48,144 bases of DNA from NCBI GenBank assembly GCA_037447655.1, contig JBBHKE010000753.1, forward strand, positions 1 through 48,144, given 5' to 3'. A program made the translations under genes and the position numbers. Positions 12,001-27,000 of this stretch are shown here, one piece after another. Within the stretch, counting starts at the first letter, position 1, and every line of letters starts with the position of its first letter. A model generated the notes under the pieces. It made no database searches. It saw only the letters and a list, made by a program, of their open reading frames with translations, and had not been told where the DNA came from. This DNA is from Zygnema cylindricum. Its lineage: Eukaryota; Streptophyta; Zygnematophyceae; Zygnematales; Zygnemataceae.

Positions 12001-15000
12001 AATACGAAAATATAATCAGCCAACCAATGACGTGGGCAAAAGCTTCTATCAGATATATTGTGACATTGTTATTCCGATTTTTGTATGATTTAGCATATTA
12101 TTGTAGGAATCTTTACTTAGTGTTTATTTCCTCTTTACCTTCTTGTTATGATTATTGCTTTGACTTCAAGCAATTTCGTGATTTTTTCACTTTTCATTTT
12201 GTCTCTTTCTCATTTGTACATGGCCACCCTCCTGTTTAGTCTTCTACTCTAATCCTTAATTTTTACGTACACCGGATACAGGTTATGTCTCATCACGTAC
12301 ACAAAGATTTAGCCCTAGGTTCTTCACGTCTTTGTACATAGTGTACAACAGACTTTGTTTGACCAGCACATAATTTTGGCCCCATTTCTAGAGCTCACTG
12401 TACGAGCAAATTAATCCTATATAACAAGGAGTATTTCCTCAAAATACATTTATCGAAAGCAGCGAAATACCAAAAATCTGTCTAAAATCTGTCTTTGTTC
12501 TATTTTTGTCATGGATGCCTATGGGCCTTCTACTCATTCTTCCACTGCAAATGACTGTCAAAAAAATTAATGGTGAGGATTTTCACAGTTGGAAATATCA
12601 CATGGAACATCTTTTTGAAAGAGAGGACCTATGGGTATTAAATTTAGAACTCTGAGGAGTTTCCTGCGAATTATGCTGGTGTTGTTGAGGCAGAAGCAGC
12701 AAAAGTCTTGTTTTCTCAAGCTATATGGCGTAAGCGCAATGCCCTCATCCACTCTTAAGCTTTTTCATCTAATGAGCCCACTTTAAGTGATATTTCATCT
12801 TTTCCATCCAGTGACAGCAAAGAATGCGTCATCCTCCAATATTAATGGCTCGTCTCATTATATTTGCTTACTTGAATCACCATGATCCTGCTTTTATAAT
12901 TGATACTGATGCTTTGCATCACCCCTCTCATGATCTATCAATGTTTACTTATTTGTCATCTCTCCCTTGTCAAATAAAAATATATCTTGGTGTGCACTAA
13001 CTCTTAACCACATTGGCCAGGTAAAATTGATCCATCCAATGGGTAAATCGACGATGTCACTAATCAAGGAAGTCTTTTACGATCCAAGATTCTATAAGAA
13101 TCTTTTTCCCGTCAATCGAACACTTCACAAACGCATTATCACATTTTTTTCGACTGATAGTCATATTTTAGACAAAGGTAAAACAATTGTGGAGGTTGGC
13201 TGTAAAAAAATACTCGTGTCTAATTTACAACACTAGCATTCACAAGCTCATGCCAATCTTGCCTTTTGTGGCTTTGCTTAGAAAAGAAATTTCTGTAGTA
13301 TTTCGAATTCTATGATCCGAGAGCTCATGCCATTTTTGCTTCTAGTTTGCAAAATGAAGAAACTGTTCCATAGCAGTTGCTTGGTCATTTGAATGGTGTT
13401 GGATGCAAATTTGCCCCGCCCCCTTTTCTAAAATCATCTTCTTCTGTCGACTCCTCAATACAATGTATCTCTTCAATTTTTTATCGTCCGGCGCAGATTC
13501 CTACTTTTGGTGGTTCGTGTACTTTTTAACTTTTACTGATGCTTTCACTAGCATGTTTATTACTTAAAATGAAAAGATTAAAGTTTTCCACTCTTTCCAA
13601 ACATCGAAGACTCTTTGTGAAAATAGACCATAAACATACATGCATTTAGAACCGGAATTGGAGGCGGATACTTTTCCGACGAATTCTCCAATAAACTACT
13701 TGCACAAGGAATCTCTCCCCAATCCACCGTTCCGCACATGTTTAAGGATCTTGGCTATTGAAAAATGTGGTTTACAAACACTTCTATGCATTTTAATTGA
13801 TAATGCAAAAGAATCTAAAGCAAACCAAATTTAAATGGTCACGGATTGTCTCATTGATCTTAGAGGCCACGTGAATCTCAACTTTTACAGTGACTTTGCA
13901 GCACAACATTGTCCCCTATAATTATTTCTTGGAAATTTCCCATGTTACTTCACCATCTTCTACGCTTCTAATTCAACAAATCCCTTTGCAGCTATTTCCC
14001 CATTCTTACTCACTGTTTTCTTCTCATTCTCAGATATAGTTTTAAAACCTTTTTGTTCTACCACTGACGTAGAGAATAAATTCCTTTTAAAAGTTGGGAC
14101 ATGCAACACATCTTCCAAGACCCTTTTCACGCTTTTTCCTTCTATGTTCAACATAAGTGACACCCTCCCCTATGCTTCTGTTGTTAATCCATTCCCTAAA
14201 ATATACCAATCACCTGTCTCGTTGTCATTTTTACAATGGTTTCTCTTTTCCACACTATATTTCTTCAATTGACCTTCATCAATCTTTTTTTTTTTTGCCA
14301 CCTATTTTTTTTTTGTAATCTTCGTCTTCCACTTGGGTTTGTCTTCGAACTCCCATATTCCGAAATTATTGGACCTAGTGGCCTCTTCATGTTCTTCCAT
14401 ACCCTTCACTTAAAAACCAATCGTTGACACTTAAGAACCAAATGCTCATGAGTCCGTGCACCTCGTATAACGTTGAAGCGCATTTCAACGCATGCATTTG
14501 CCAAAATTGGTAGAATTAATGATCCGTAAAGCTTAAAGCTCCTAAAAAATCCAAAATGATATTAACACTTTGTAGTCCAAATTTTTCCAATTGGGGCCAC
14601 GCTATTGACTTTGGATATAACACACAAAATCTTTTCACATCTAAACGCTTTGGCAACTACTCGCAAATCAAAGTTATTGGATCAAAATGGGTGTTTTAGA
14701 ACAGCTTAGATGGTCCCATTTTTAAAAAATGCGCACCTTGTGGCCAAAACATTTTTAACGGAAAATGTCTTTGCAATTGATTCACGTATAAATATGTTAG
14801 TCGTGGCAAAATCTACGTCCAATTATAGTCGTTTGTCTTCGGCAAACAAGTACTGGTTTGGAGATTTACCAACTCGGCAAACAAACGACATAAATGTGTG
14901 CAAATCTCCACAAGAAAATATATGCAAAGCACCCAAAGTAGTACATCAAACTAAAAGAGGAAAATTTCATTTGTCGGTTGCGTACTTTTTTGGCCAGTCT

Positions 15001-18000
15001 CAATCAAGCTCCTCAATTTTGGAATCATAAGTTGGAAGACGTCATATTGGCCGCCGCCTTCACAAAAATCAATTTTGACTTCGGATTCCACATGGCTCAA
15101 CCCATCCCATCATTGCAACCAACGGGAAAGACTTGTATTTGTTGGTACTGGTCAATCAATTGTTAATGATGTTAAGTCTACGCATTGGCTCTTTTCCATG
15201 ACAAACTTACGTCGAACTCTAATTTTGCTAAGGTATTTGCGTTTTACTTGATTGAAGTAGTCATACTTCATTCATATCAAAAAATATACATAAAATACAT
15301 TAAAAATGTAGATGCAAAATTGGGAGACTACCACAACTCTTTTAGATGCTAATGCAAAACTAGTATCTCAGATTGATGAGTATATAGAAGAGGTCTTACA
15401 CCATAAGAATCATTCCATTGTGGGTATTTTGATGTACATCAAGAAAGCCACGGGTCTAGCCCTTGCCATAGTTGTCTTTCAACTCAGTAAGTAAGTGCAC
15501 AAGCTTGCCTCTCTTGACCTTACAACAACCAAACATGTTCTGAAGTATGAAGAGGGAACGAAACATCTTTCTCTCTGCTTTTTCCATGATCACCTCTTTA
15601 CGTTCCTCTCTTTCTTGTCTCAGAGGTAACTTTCATAGTAATTAGGGCGACAACCTCAACACCTATTTATGCACCTCTAGATTATGTTTCTTATGCTTCT
15701 CTTTTGACGACGAACTTTTCTCTTAGTCGTTTTTTTTGTTGCTGTCTCGAACACATAGGTTGACTACAAGAGCACAGCGGTCGAACGCATAGCCGCCACC
15801 GGAGATGATGTTACAAAACATCTAACAAAGACACAATTAAAATTGTTTAAGCAAAATTGTTATTTTCTGTTCTTCTCCAAAGATCCATCAACTGGGAAAG
15901 AAACCTAATTTTTGCTGCTTTACCTTGCCTTCCAACTTTCACCATTTTTTCTTCTCCGCCCAAGGAAGAGTCTAAAAATCAAACAATTATAAGAAGAGGT
16001 TTTGGTTGTTTTTTCGATGCCTGCCACCATTGCGCTTTTCATTTCTTGCATCACAAAGGTGTTGTGCACCTTGGAGGAAACCTAGTTCAACTTGAAAGAG
16101 CAAAGCAAAAAAGCCATTTGGCCTTTGCAATCTTCTCCAAACATCCAAACTCAAATCCATTCCGAATCCGAAAAGTAATTCACGAGGCGTATTTACGCTT
16201 ATCCGCAATCAGGTTTATCGCCAAACAAAACAAAGTGACATTGAATTCCACTTCACACATAATAGTATCCTTGTTTTTCCCCGTTTCTGCTAGGTCCTCT
16301 TTAGCACTTGGTCCTCTTTAGCACTTGATTTCCTGACTAAAGCTCTTCGTCGGCAAGGTTTTGAGGCTAATAGTCTCGTCTCGAGTTAATACAGGATAAG
16401 CATAAACAAATCACCTAGAATGTTGAAACAACGTTCGAATGGCCAATTTACGTCAAACAACAAACCTTTTAAATGCAACATACAACACTAACCGAAACGT
16501 CATTTTTTCACACCTAGCCATCAGTATTTTATACGACCGCCAAATCTTGGTACGTTTGATTTAAACTTAGAAAAAGAAAGTGAATTTGCCGAATAGTCGA
16601 TGTTATGTCAAATATTCAAGCATTTAAAAATCCCAAATTTTCACCAAATGTTAGTGGAATTATGGCTTCAACAAAGAAAAAATCAATAAGCTATCCTATT
16701 TATTTTTATGTCGTCAGGCGTAACAACGAGATACATCACACCAAACATTTTCACTTATATTCGAACCTAGATTCCAAAACCTACGTTTGAATACCCTTTT
16801 AGAATTTCTCTCAAGCTCACTTATGAAGTTATTGCAGAAGTTCCTATAGGTTCTAGTTACATCTTTTCCATTCCGAACATCATGTGGCCGAAAGAACTCA
16901 CAATGTTCTTAAGTTTGTGTACTTCCCAATTACTGTTGGAAATTCTCCACGTGTAAAATTGTTTTTACTCAAGTCCCTGGAAAAAGACCAAGATTTATCC
17001 CACTTAAGGTAGGGCTAGGCCCTTTAGGACATCCTACATGTGATAAAGTCGGAATGGATGCAAAAGAGTCAATAACTTTAAAACAACGTTTTAATCTTAT
17101 GGGAAAACAAATATGATGGTTGAAATTGTATTATTGCATTGTTGAAAACTAAATGATACGGCATAAAAATCGTTGGTAAAGCGATTTATGTAATAGATGA
17201 CGAGTGTCCAATAAGTGAGAATGAAAATTAGAAATTAAAGAAATACTCAACGACAACATTTTACTTTGGCCATTCTCCTTCTTTAAAATCTCGAAGGTTG
17301 TTAGAGGCCTTACAAATACTGAAGATTCAAAAAGTCACCAAGAAAGCTTATCGACCCATCCAGTTTATTTTCTCTCAAATTTCTGAAAAGAGGTTCACAA
17401 CACAAAACAACAAACAAACCCAAAACACTTCAGGGGGTCTACTGTAGACAATTTAATCACGAGGTTAAAAAGATAAAAAAACAGCAAATACTTCAAAACA
17501 ACTTGATTGAGCACCAACAGTGAACAATGCTTTTTGCTGCCACATTTTTTATCGTACATTGATGTGATTCCCCAATATTGTCTAATAAGATCACCTTGAC
17601 TCACGTTACATTCAAGACAAATATTTGACAATTCATAGAACAAAAGGCTTTTCGGAATACATAATGAATTTTGCGGAATGCAAATTCTATTCAGGGTATC
17701 AAAATCAATATTTGTTCGGCAAATGAAACCATCTAGCAACGAGTGATTTCAAGAAGAGCGTGGCTTACGCACAAGTACACAAGTTTGGAGAGATTTTTCA
17801 AAGAAGGAGGCGGTCCTGTAAAGTTGTTTTGGAAAAGGCTTCTGCAAAGAACAAACCAGTCCCATGTGATTGGCGCTCTTCATGACAAGTCAGCTGTACT
17901 GGCCGTAGTATACTCCTAAAACTTAGCATAAACTGATAGGGACATAGTTCTAGAAACAAGTAGGCATCAATTCAACTGTCACATGGCGATTCAGAATACC

Positions 18001-21000
18001 AATAGACAAGATTAGGATTGAGAGCCATACAAGTACTCTAGGTTGATCAGATTGCCGAGTTCCGCAGGTATCGTCCCGTCCAGTGATGTCTTTAGATCAC
18101 CGTTATCAAAGTACTGATTGTTATGCAAATCGCTGAAATGTGCAAAGCAACCAACTAGGAAACTCCTTAAAATGAAGCAAAGCAAGCAAATGTTCGGCAA
18201 AAAATCCATTAAGATCTTTTGGTGCTCACATCCACTCATACAAGTGGTAATGAAGCTGTGAGGGCTTATAGATGTGTTTTGAACATTGTTGTTCTCTAAG
18301 CTTTATTCTGTTAAGACCGATAGTCCCGTTTTTTATCTGCCTTATGCTTCATTACAGTATTAAAGAGTCCTCCTTTTCAGTGAGCCTTAACAACCTGGGT
18401 TATTACATTAATAAATTATCAAAAACACTCGCGACGCAACATTGTTGTGAGGACAATGATGAGAAAGAAATCTCATGAAACAACCGTAATAATTCTGTAC
18501 ATCGAAGAAATCAAGATTATAATTCTAGCATTCACTAATCATGGCTGTTTCTCCCACCGAGCGTTGCAAAACTATCGAGCATAGGGAAAGATTATCTGTA
18601 GCCCGGACATCCCTATTCTAGCAATTGTACTTCTAATCTATTAATATTTGTACGATCAAAATAATTCAATGGGACATAAATGCAAAGGTTTTCACATAGT
18701 GCAAACGTAGATATTTTTTATGAGGCAAACATCTCTAGTTATGGTTTGGGATATAGATTTTTCGGCTGCAGCATTCTACAATTGACACGAATTTCCGTGA
18801 AGAAATGATCTCTGTAAACAGTCACAGGTTTCATACAATGACCAGCATAACAGGTGTGGTACACTATTAACATGTTATTACGTGTGTTATGGGCAGAGGA
18901 ACATGAAACTAACGATCGTGCGGCACTTTACATAAGCTGAGGTAGAAAAACACTATGTTACATGCAGATGGTTCGAAGATTCACCTAATAGGCAGAATAT
19001 GTGCACTCACAAATATATCAACTGCGTCAAATTTCCAATACTTTTTGGAATAGGGCCGCTTAGTAAATTGTTGCCTAAATCCCTGCCCATTAGCCATTTC
19101 CACAGTAAAGAAACAACATGCAATCTTTCAAAATTTGAGAAATCCTAACAAAGTAAATAAAACTGTCAAATTTCTTCACACTTTTGAACCTGAGCTGCAC
19201 AACCAGTTAAGATAGAGGACGAATCGCAGAATTTACCGAGGACAAACATACCATCTTTCCATATAGTTGTTTCTCTTACAAATCAAGAGTGTGAATGCTC
19301 AAGTAGCTTTGAGGATTACATGAGCTTGTTTATAGTTTTCTATTCAAAATTTCTTAATCGTTCATTCCGTTTAAATGTTCCATGATAAAAACATATTTTT
19401 TTACTTAGGGATGCTAACACTAGAAAGTATTGGCCACTAGGTACATTTGGGGTTGCACCTAATATAGGGTGCCTGTGTAATTCACCCCCTGGGGGGGAAG
19501 CATATATGATCATCTGTCTCATCATTACTTAACCTATAATGCCGATTAAAATTTAGCAAATACTGTTGAAAATTACCAAATAGTATTTCAATGGAAGTTA
19601 CAAGAATCTGGTTTGCGCCAGAAATAAGTTTAGAAGAATTATTAAACTAGATTTACATTTAAAGAAATATACAGAGACTTGTACAGAAAACTGTCAAAAA
19701 TGCAAGTTTTTCTTATATTAAAAAATTTATGCAGAGAAGACCAAAAAGAGTTCAGAGGCAGGATATTTTCCTATTTATCTATCGCAAGCCCAATAACCAA
19801 AAAAAAATATTCGATTTGGACTTATATTTTCTGGCCATCGAACGGTTTTCCCGGGGCATATCTTGGCCAAAATTGTCCACCTACAACTGCTCATAACATC
19901 CACACAATTTTAATTTTTACATTTTTTTTAATATTGTTTCAAAACGTGTCCCATTATTCTAGGTTAGAACATGATATCGGCAATAGTTTGGCAAAGCATT
20001 TGGGGCACACAAGAAAGGATTTGACCATTTCAATATAAAGTCAACACATGGAAGGTCAAATATGACTTGAATCGTGCTGCATGCAGAAGATAAGGCATTG
20101 AAAGGACAAAACAAAAAACAAGAAAATACTTACAAATGTGTCAATTGCCCCATACTTCCGAGAAATTCTGGAATCTGGCCTTTAAGAGAATTAGAGCTAA
20201 CGTTCCTGCCCATCCCACAAGTTCACAAGTATGCGATGAAGAATTTTCAAGATATTAATGCGAATAGATACTCGGACAACATGAACATTTATTTTTAACG
20301 CTACAGCTAGCTTGCACAACCCCTGTTCTGTTACACCCCACAGTTAACGATTGTAGGTACTATTTATGTAAAGAAATTTGACATATAGGACTTTGAGACA
20401 AGGGATGGCCACCATGACACTCACAAATATGTTAACTGAGTCAAATTTCCAATTGCTTTTTGAATAGACCCGGTTAGTCCAGTATTCCCAAAGTCCCTGT
20501 TTCCATTATCCCCAAGGTCCCTGTCCATCTCCCCAGGGATTCACAAATATCCACCGTTAAATCTTTTGGAACAAATGAATCAGACTAAACTATGTTATGA
20601 CACTTTATACCATAGGTGTAATGTTTATGAAGTTTATTATATGTGGAGTAATGTGGGAACAATTTAGAACAGTAAAGTAATGATAGGCGAGGTTTAAGCT
20701 ATGTAAATCTAGCATCAGATTACACAGAGTTGAGGCACAATCTACATATTAAGATATAATGTAAAGTATAGAATTTTAATAGAAGTTGATCCTTTTGTAT
20801 AGATACTATGCACAACCAATCTTAAAAAGATGATCCCAAAACGAGACTAGTAGCTAGTGTAAAAATCTTTCATTGAATTGTATTTATGGTGCTCCTCCAT
20901 TCTACTTTACTATCAATGCTGCCCCTGGGATCTCCTCAGAACTTTAAACCAATCGTCTGAAATAGACATAGAAGTAATCCTTCTTTTAGCCCCCTAAACT

Positions 21001-24000
21001 GACTGGAATGAAATATATACATACTTACTTTGGCAATGCATTTCTGCAACTGCTGATATGCATCATAACCCTAATTTTGAACCACCATTTTCTAAGGCTT
21101 TTCCCATGAAGCAGCTTAAAGTATACATCTTGAGAGTATTAACAGAAAACTAAAGACATATTAAGAAACCGTAAGAAACCTCGGGGCTTCCTACAAATAA
21201 TTGAGAACCCTGCATGTACTCGAGAAAAGTAATAGCAGAAAAAAACATAACTACTTTATCACTTAACAAATCCCTATGATGGAGATTGGCATCCTAATTT
21301 CCATAATTAATGAAGAATAACTTTTGTTATGTTAGTTCAAACCATGTCCGTCAATTACTTTTTTTAGGTTTGCGTTTCTTATTTCAAGTTTGGAAAGTGA
21401 CATATCAAATTCTTTCATCAACATCAGAATGTGCTTTACAAACGCTATTGGCGTAGCAATTGGGTACCTTTGGCGTTTCTCATTGTTATCTGTGGATATT
21501 TTTAGCACATGCGAAATTGGCTAACAAGGGAATGTTCAGTTTCAAATCAGATTACAGAACAATTGTATGACAATACGCAAATGCCAAAAGAAAAGAACAG
21601 TTCTATGACACTTACAAATAAAGTAATTGCGTCAAATTTCCAATGCTTTCTGGAATAGATCCGCTTAACTGATTCTGGCCAAGGACACTGTCATCACCAC
21701 AAGGGTCAAAACAATACCAGCCTTTCACGAAAATAAATTCAAGCAAGTTGAACTAAAACGAGAGATTTACTTTCACATAATATACCAGCAACACGATTTA
21801 CAAAAATTCCGCGAAAGTTTGTTTGCCTTAATAATGAAGAGATTGAAATTCTGAACCAGACTTAACATCATCCAAAACAACACTATGGAAAACAAAAGAA
21901 AGCATCAAGTTTTAAAAGAGAAGTACGAAGACATACAGAATCCTCAGGTTTGTCAGATTTCCGATTGTTGATGGTATGGGCCCTGTGAAACTTTCCCCAC
22001 TCAACACACTGCAAAAGATGACAGCCACATAGTCTCTTGTCATCTATAACCGCCAAAAAATTTAGGACTATATCTGCATTGTTTCAAGATAACTCGTAGT
22101 TCAACAAACAGCAAAACCAAATCAAAGTAAGGGGCTGACAATCCGAAACCACACTTAGCAGTAACGAAACTGTCTATGAGGAAATTTGGGTTTTCTAAGG
22201 GTTTTAGGACCGGCGTTGGAAAGTGCGAGTGCGAGACGGATGAGTTGAAAAGAACACGTAAACCTGGGAGAAGACAATGCTAGAAGACAACAGAGTTTTT
22301 CATACGGACACCCACTAAGCTGAAACTGAACAAACAAAGTAGAAGATACAGACTAGTCCTGCAGTTGGTTACATGTGTCTATAAACCTTAAACAAAAGTT
22401 ACAGGTGAATGAGAATTGCCTGCCAAAAGAGCACTTTGAAGTTTTTCAATTTCAGTCAAGCGATATCGTCGCAATCTCAAGAGACAAAAAACAGCAGGAA
22501 ACAAAACAGGTATTTTTTCGTTCTGAGGCCAGAATCTGACTGCAAGACTGCGTGAGACTTATTTGATTGATGAAATCGATAGCTACAGGGTCTATAGGGG
22601 TACTCTCAAGTTGTGAATGTTGACGCAAACTTTAATGAATCGAGCCGATAATTGTACCCTCTCGTTTAATTACATCCCCTAAAGGCCTAGATATCCTGTT
22701 TCTTCACTATCACAGTCTTTTGCAGTCTCATACAGCATACTGGATCGCCAAATACGCTACTAACTACACTACCCATCGCTACTAGTGTTAAACATTTTTC
22801 GCCCAGTCGAAACTTTTATTACTTATCACAATTTTTTCCGATTTTCATTGAGAATTTTTGATCTGGAGGTGAGACTGTCACCTTTTAATTGCCCCCTTCA
22901 AAATATAATCCAATGGTTTAAACATTAAACGTTAAAAACGTTGGAGTGCCGGAAAAATCTTTGACACTGATGATGATTGGCAGTGTACTTTCATCTTCAT
23001 TATAGACTCCTAAATTTTTTATGGATGCACAACTGTAGGAAGTTACCACAAGCATAGTTGAGAAGGCGAAAAAACGTGGAAACATTATATTTGATTACCC
23101 TGTACTCTTTAGCGTATTGTATGGTTTTCTCACGTTTAATACTCATAATAGTATGGATAACCACATATAGAGTTTCCACGAATTTTCGCACAAAAACTAT
23201 GACCATATGTGAAAAGCTTACTCAATTTGTCTAGCAGAAGGTAGGCAAAAAGCTCCAGGCAATAAACTTCGAATAGACAAAAAAATAGACAAAAAAATAA
23301 TAACCTTTTAGTTTACATTTTAGAACACTCCAAAAACGCCATAAAACTGCAATACCTGATGGTGTGCAACCTTTCTCGGTTTGTAAGCCAGTCTTGCTGA
23401 AATTGCTCGGCTTATAACTCATTCTTTGCTTCTTCTCTAGCTCTGTAGCTTTACCGTTTCTTCCTTTCTTTGTCAAATCGTTGCATGTGATTTAAATAGC
23501 ATGCAGCTTTTTATGAATTCTACTTTTTGGCATAGATCAAATGTGCAAAGAAACGCTACATATGGTTTACCCATACTATATGAGTATTATACTTGAAAAA
23601 AACTGATATAGTACACAAATAGTACTTCGTGACAACATATAGAGTTTCCAATTATTTTCACACATTTGAACAATGAATCTTGAACCGGTTCTCTATAATA
23701 CTTACAGGATCTGCAGAGTTGTAAGGTAAGAGATGCTAGGACGAATAGTCCCCCTCAACCTATTATTATAATTGTCAGTTTCCTCCCAGGCACCCTCTGC
23801 GTAACTATTCATAACCAGTAGAGTGCCATTCGGATGTGTCACGTTTTCCGTGCTCATAACCCTGCCATGGCGAAAGAAGTGAATCGTTTGTAAGTAGGTT
23901 ATATCACTGAGAACGAAATTCCCACATTTGACACACATGCATCAGATAAAATCATGTTTTCTCTTGCCCCTCACCATAAACTTGTGACAAGAAAAAAAAA

Positions 24001-27000
24001 TTGCATGCTGCATATCTGAAAAAGCATCAAAATCGAGCATAAGTGGACACATATCAAAGTTCACTTTTAATGAAAAACTTGTGTCCCTGGTATGCAAGAG
24101 CTCATGCATTAGATTTAACCCAGAAGATCACGGTCCAGCTGAAGTTAGACTGTGAAAAGACCATCTTAAAAACCTAGAAAACTTCCGCATTTCCTTTAAG
24201 CTACTACTTTCTAACTTACAGTTCAATGACATTTCCGCTGTTGTCGCATTTCAAACCAATCCAATAATTGCAGTCCTTACTCTTATTCCAGGAGAAGAAC
24301 GTTGAAATCACAGGAATCATGTCCTCAAGTATGTTTAGCAAAATATCTGCAGCGTATGTCAACTGATAGGATTATTGCTTCTTCCCATAATAATGACAAT
24401 CTATATAGAGCATTTCTCACAGAATACATAATGTGGACAGTTGAGCCAGCAAACTAGGTTATGCTATGATGAGCAATTTTGATGGTTCAATAGTCAATGA
24501 TACTTTTCACCAACTAGGAAGGGAAGTCAACATCTACACCGCGAATCGTAATTAGAGTAAATGACGCTAATTTGGTCGCCCTAAATTTTGACTCTATCAC
24601 GTTAAACAGAGTAAATGATTCTAAAATTTTCATTATACTATTTAAGGTACTTTTTGAATGAGCGTTAAGAACTCTAATACAGTGCCGTTTTAAATAGTGT
24701 GGCGTACGGTCGGTGTCTGGCCGTGCAAAATTGTACTTTAATAAGTAAAAAAGTACAAATAATGACTTAATACAGGCCGTTATCATGTAACTGCGTTTTA
24801 ACAAACCGCGTAGTGCAAACGTCATAGTGACGATAAACTGTACGTTTTGTCAGATTCCGTACGAATGCCTAATTTACACCTAATTTACAGTAGAGATATT
24901 CAGCGCGTCAAATTAGAATACTTAAATAAATTAGAGTAAATTCTTTTTTGAAAATTTCTATCACACAAATTAGAGCTCATAACTCTAATTATTTTTTTCT
25001 CTTTTTTTACCCTAACTTTTTCTTTACTCTAATTACGATTCGCGGTGTAGTTTAACATTATAAAACAAAAAAATGTTAATTACAAAAAAACAAATAAGGA
25101 GGCTCGTTGATAAAAAAAGTTCAACAAACGACAAAAACTTTGAAGAATGGACATTTTGCACATGACCTCGATATCCATTTACACCCAGTTTGGCAATTGT
25201 TACAAAAAATTGCAATTGGGCTCAAGACATCAGTCGTCCAGATTCCATTATAGCAGCATATAATTGATGTATTATAAAAGGCGTACTTCTGCTGGTTATT
25301 CGCCAAATTTGTGAGGTGAACAACATTTTCCAAATTGAGGGCCATGTCGCCTATCTTTATAAGTTTGTTGCGAGTGCCAGAAGTGATGTGAGTCCATTGT
25401 GTAAATTCTGGAGCAACGTGTTACATGAGTTCATTTCATATCATCCGTTTCACAAAAAAAAATCTCAAAATGAGGCATGACGACCAGGACAAGATCTTTA
25501 TCACCAATTCCGAGGAAAATCTAATGAAAGAGCAAGTAAAAGATATTATTGAGTTTTTTGGTTGTGGGTTTCATTGGGAAATCATCAGTGCTTGCTGATA
25601 TAACTGTCATCACTAGTGTGCATAACCATACAAATATTCTTTATGTTTGTGGGTACTTGCGGTTTTGCACAATACGATGGAAAAATATTTGATATTGAAA
25701 TTTAGAAACCGAACATTCATAAAACATTGGGTGCTCTTTGTAATCTGTTGACAGGTAAAACTGATAATGTTCACTGAAAATGGAACAGTGAACCTTGAAA
25801 ATTTAACATTGCATCCTAGTTGTCCAATTCGTACGGATTTCGATTTTTTCCGAAAACTACGTAGTATTCGCTTATTATATAGTTTTAGTAAATTTCGTAC
25901 TTTTTTCTGTACGGACTGTACAACAATGTACGAAAAGCGTGACCCAAAAAAACTTATAAAATCTCAAAATGTACGGAGATATACAAAACGTACGGTAACG
26001 TAAAAGACAACAAATCTAAGACTGTTGCAGAGAGCTTCAGGAACGTAAAACCCTAAATTCCTTAATAACCCTTAAACACATGGAAATACAGCAAAATGTC
26101 AATAAATTCGCGTCTGTGCTGAATATCTGAAATGTAAACAGCGTACCCGAAAAAATGTAAAATAAATAACCGTACAAGGTACGTAAAAATACGGATACTG
26201 TAAGTAAATGTAAGAAAAATCTAAAACAATTGTAATAAAATATACGGAATGTACTAAGTGTACCCTAAAAAACATAAAATCCCCTAAAACCCCTAAATAA
26301 CCCTAAAATGCACTGACATACACGGACACTGTAAGAAATTGTACGAAACCTGTACGAATTCTAAGTAAGGTACGAGTTTCGTAAAAATTTCAAGATCGTT
26401 TGATGCGCACTGTACGTATTAATTGTTACTGTACTGTAGTTTACTCCGTGCGTTTTATGCGCATAGGACATCTATGCATTGCATTGGTCATCGCCGGTTG
26501 ACCATACGTAAGGTATGTTGGATATTGAGAAATTCGGATGAAGTTACGATTCATTGAAAGAATCGTACGCGCGCGGAATCGGTTCGATTTTGCACGAGAG
26601 TAATGTATCGCTAAAGTACTTTCATGCACGATTTCGATAAAGTAGTAGTAAATTAGCAATGTTTGTTTCGCGAACACATTTGTCTTTTCGTTTCGCGTCT
26701 AGAATTATCGTACGGCTAGTTCAGTACGATAGTACACCGTGAATCGCTATTAGCGTAATAAAAAATATAGCGTAATGAAACAATTAGCGTACTTTACGGT
26801 AAATTGTGTTTTTTCGGGTACACCATGATACTAATTTATCATGTACTCTAATTTGTAAACTGCTTTGTAAAAATTTTCAGCACATAATATGTCCACACTA
26901 AAACATGTAGATGTACGAAATTGTTCAAATCGTACGACGTCGCGTTTTTTTGACATCTGCGTATGCCGGAAAATGTTTACGCAATTTTATATTATTATAT

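Larger units (their letters stand above)
11937..17772 (-). other. Intron 10 of the LRR gene (5.8 kb)
   Basis: The largest intron. It contains a decayed Ty1/copia element in 12.5-15.5 kb on the opposite strand. In 15.5-17.7 kb no gene is recognised; open frames at 15857-16321 and 17395-17739 resemble nothing I know. A 17-18 bp duplication (TCCTCTTTAGCACTTG) lies near 16293-16327. Confidence 0.5.

Noticed and set aside
15857-16321. 154-codon plus-strand frame right of the copia remnant
   Set aside because: No copia RNase H motifs or other domain could be recognised; both strands are open, suggesting chance.
17395-17739. 114-codon minus-strand frame just downstream of exon 10
   Set aside because: Contains IPQNSL and IPKSLL but no LRR spacing; not convincing as an exon.
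25121-25345. Cys-rich minus-strand frame in intron 1
   Set aside because: No family recognised and no clear flanking splice sites in a phase that fits exon 1 to exon 2.
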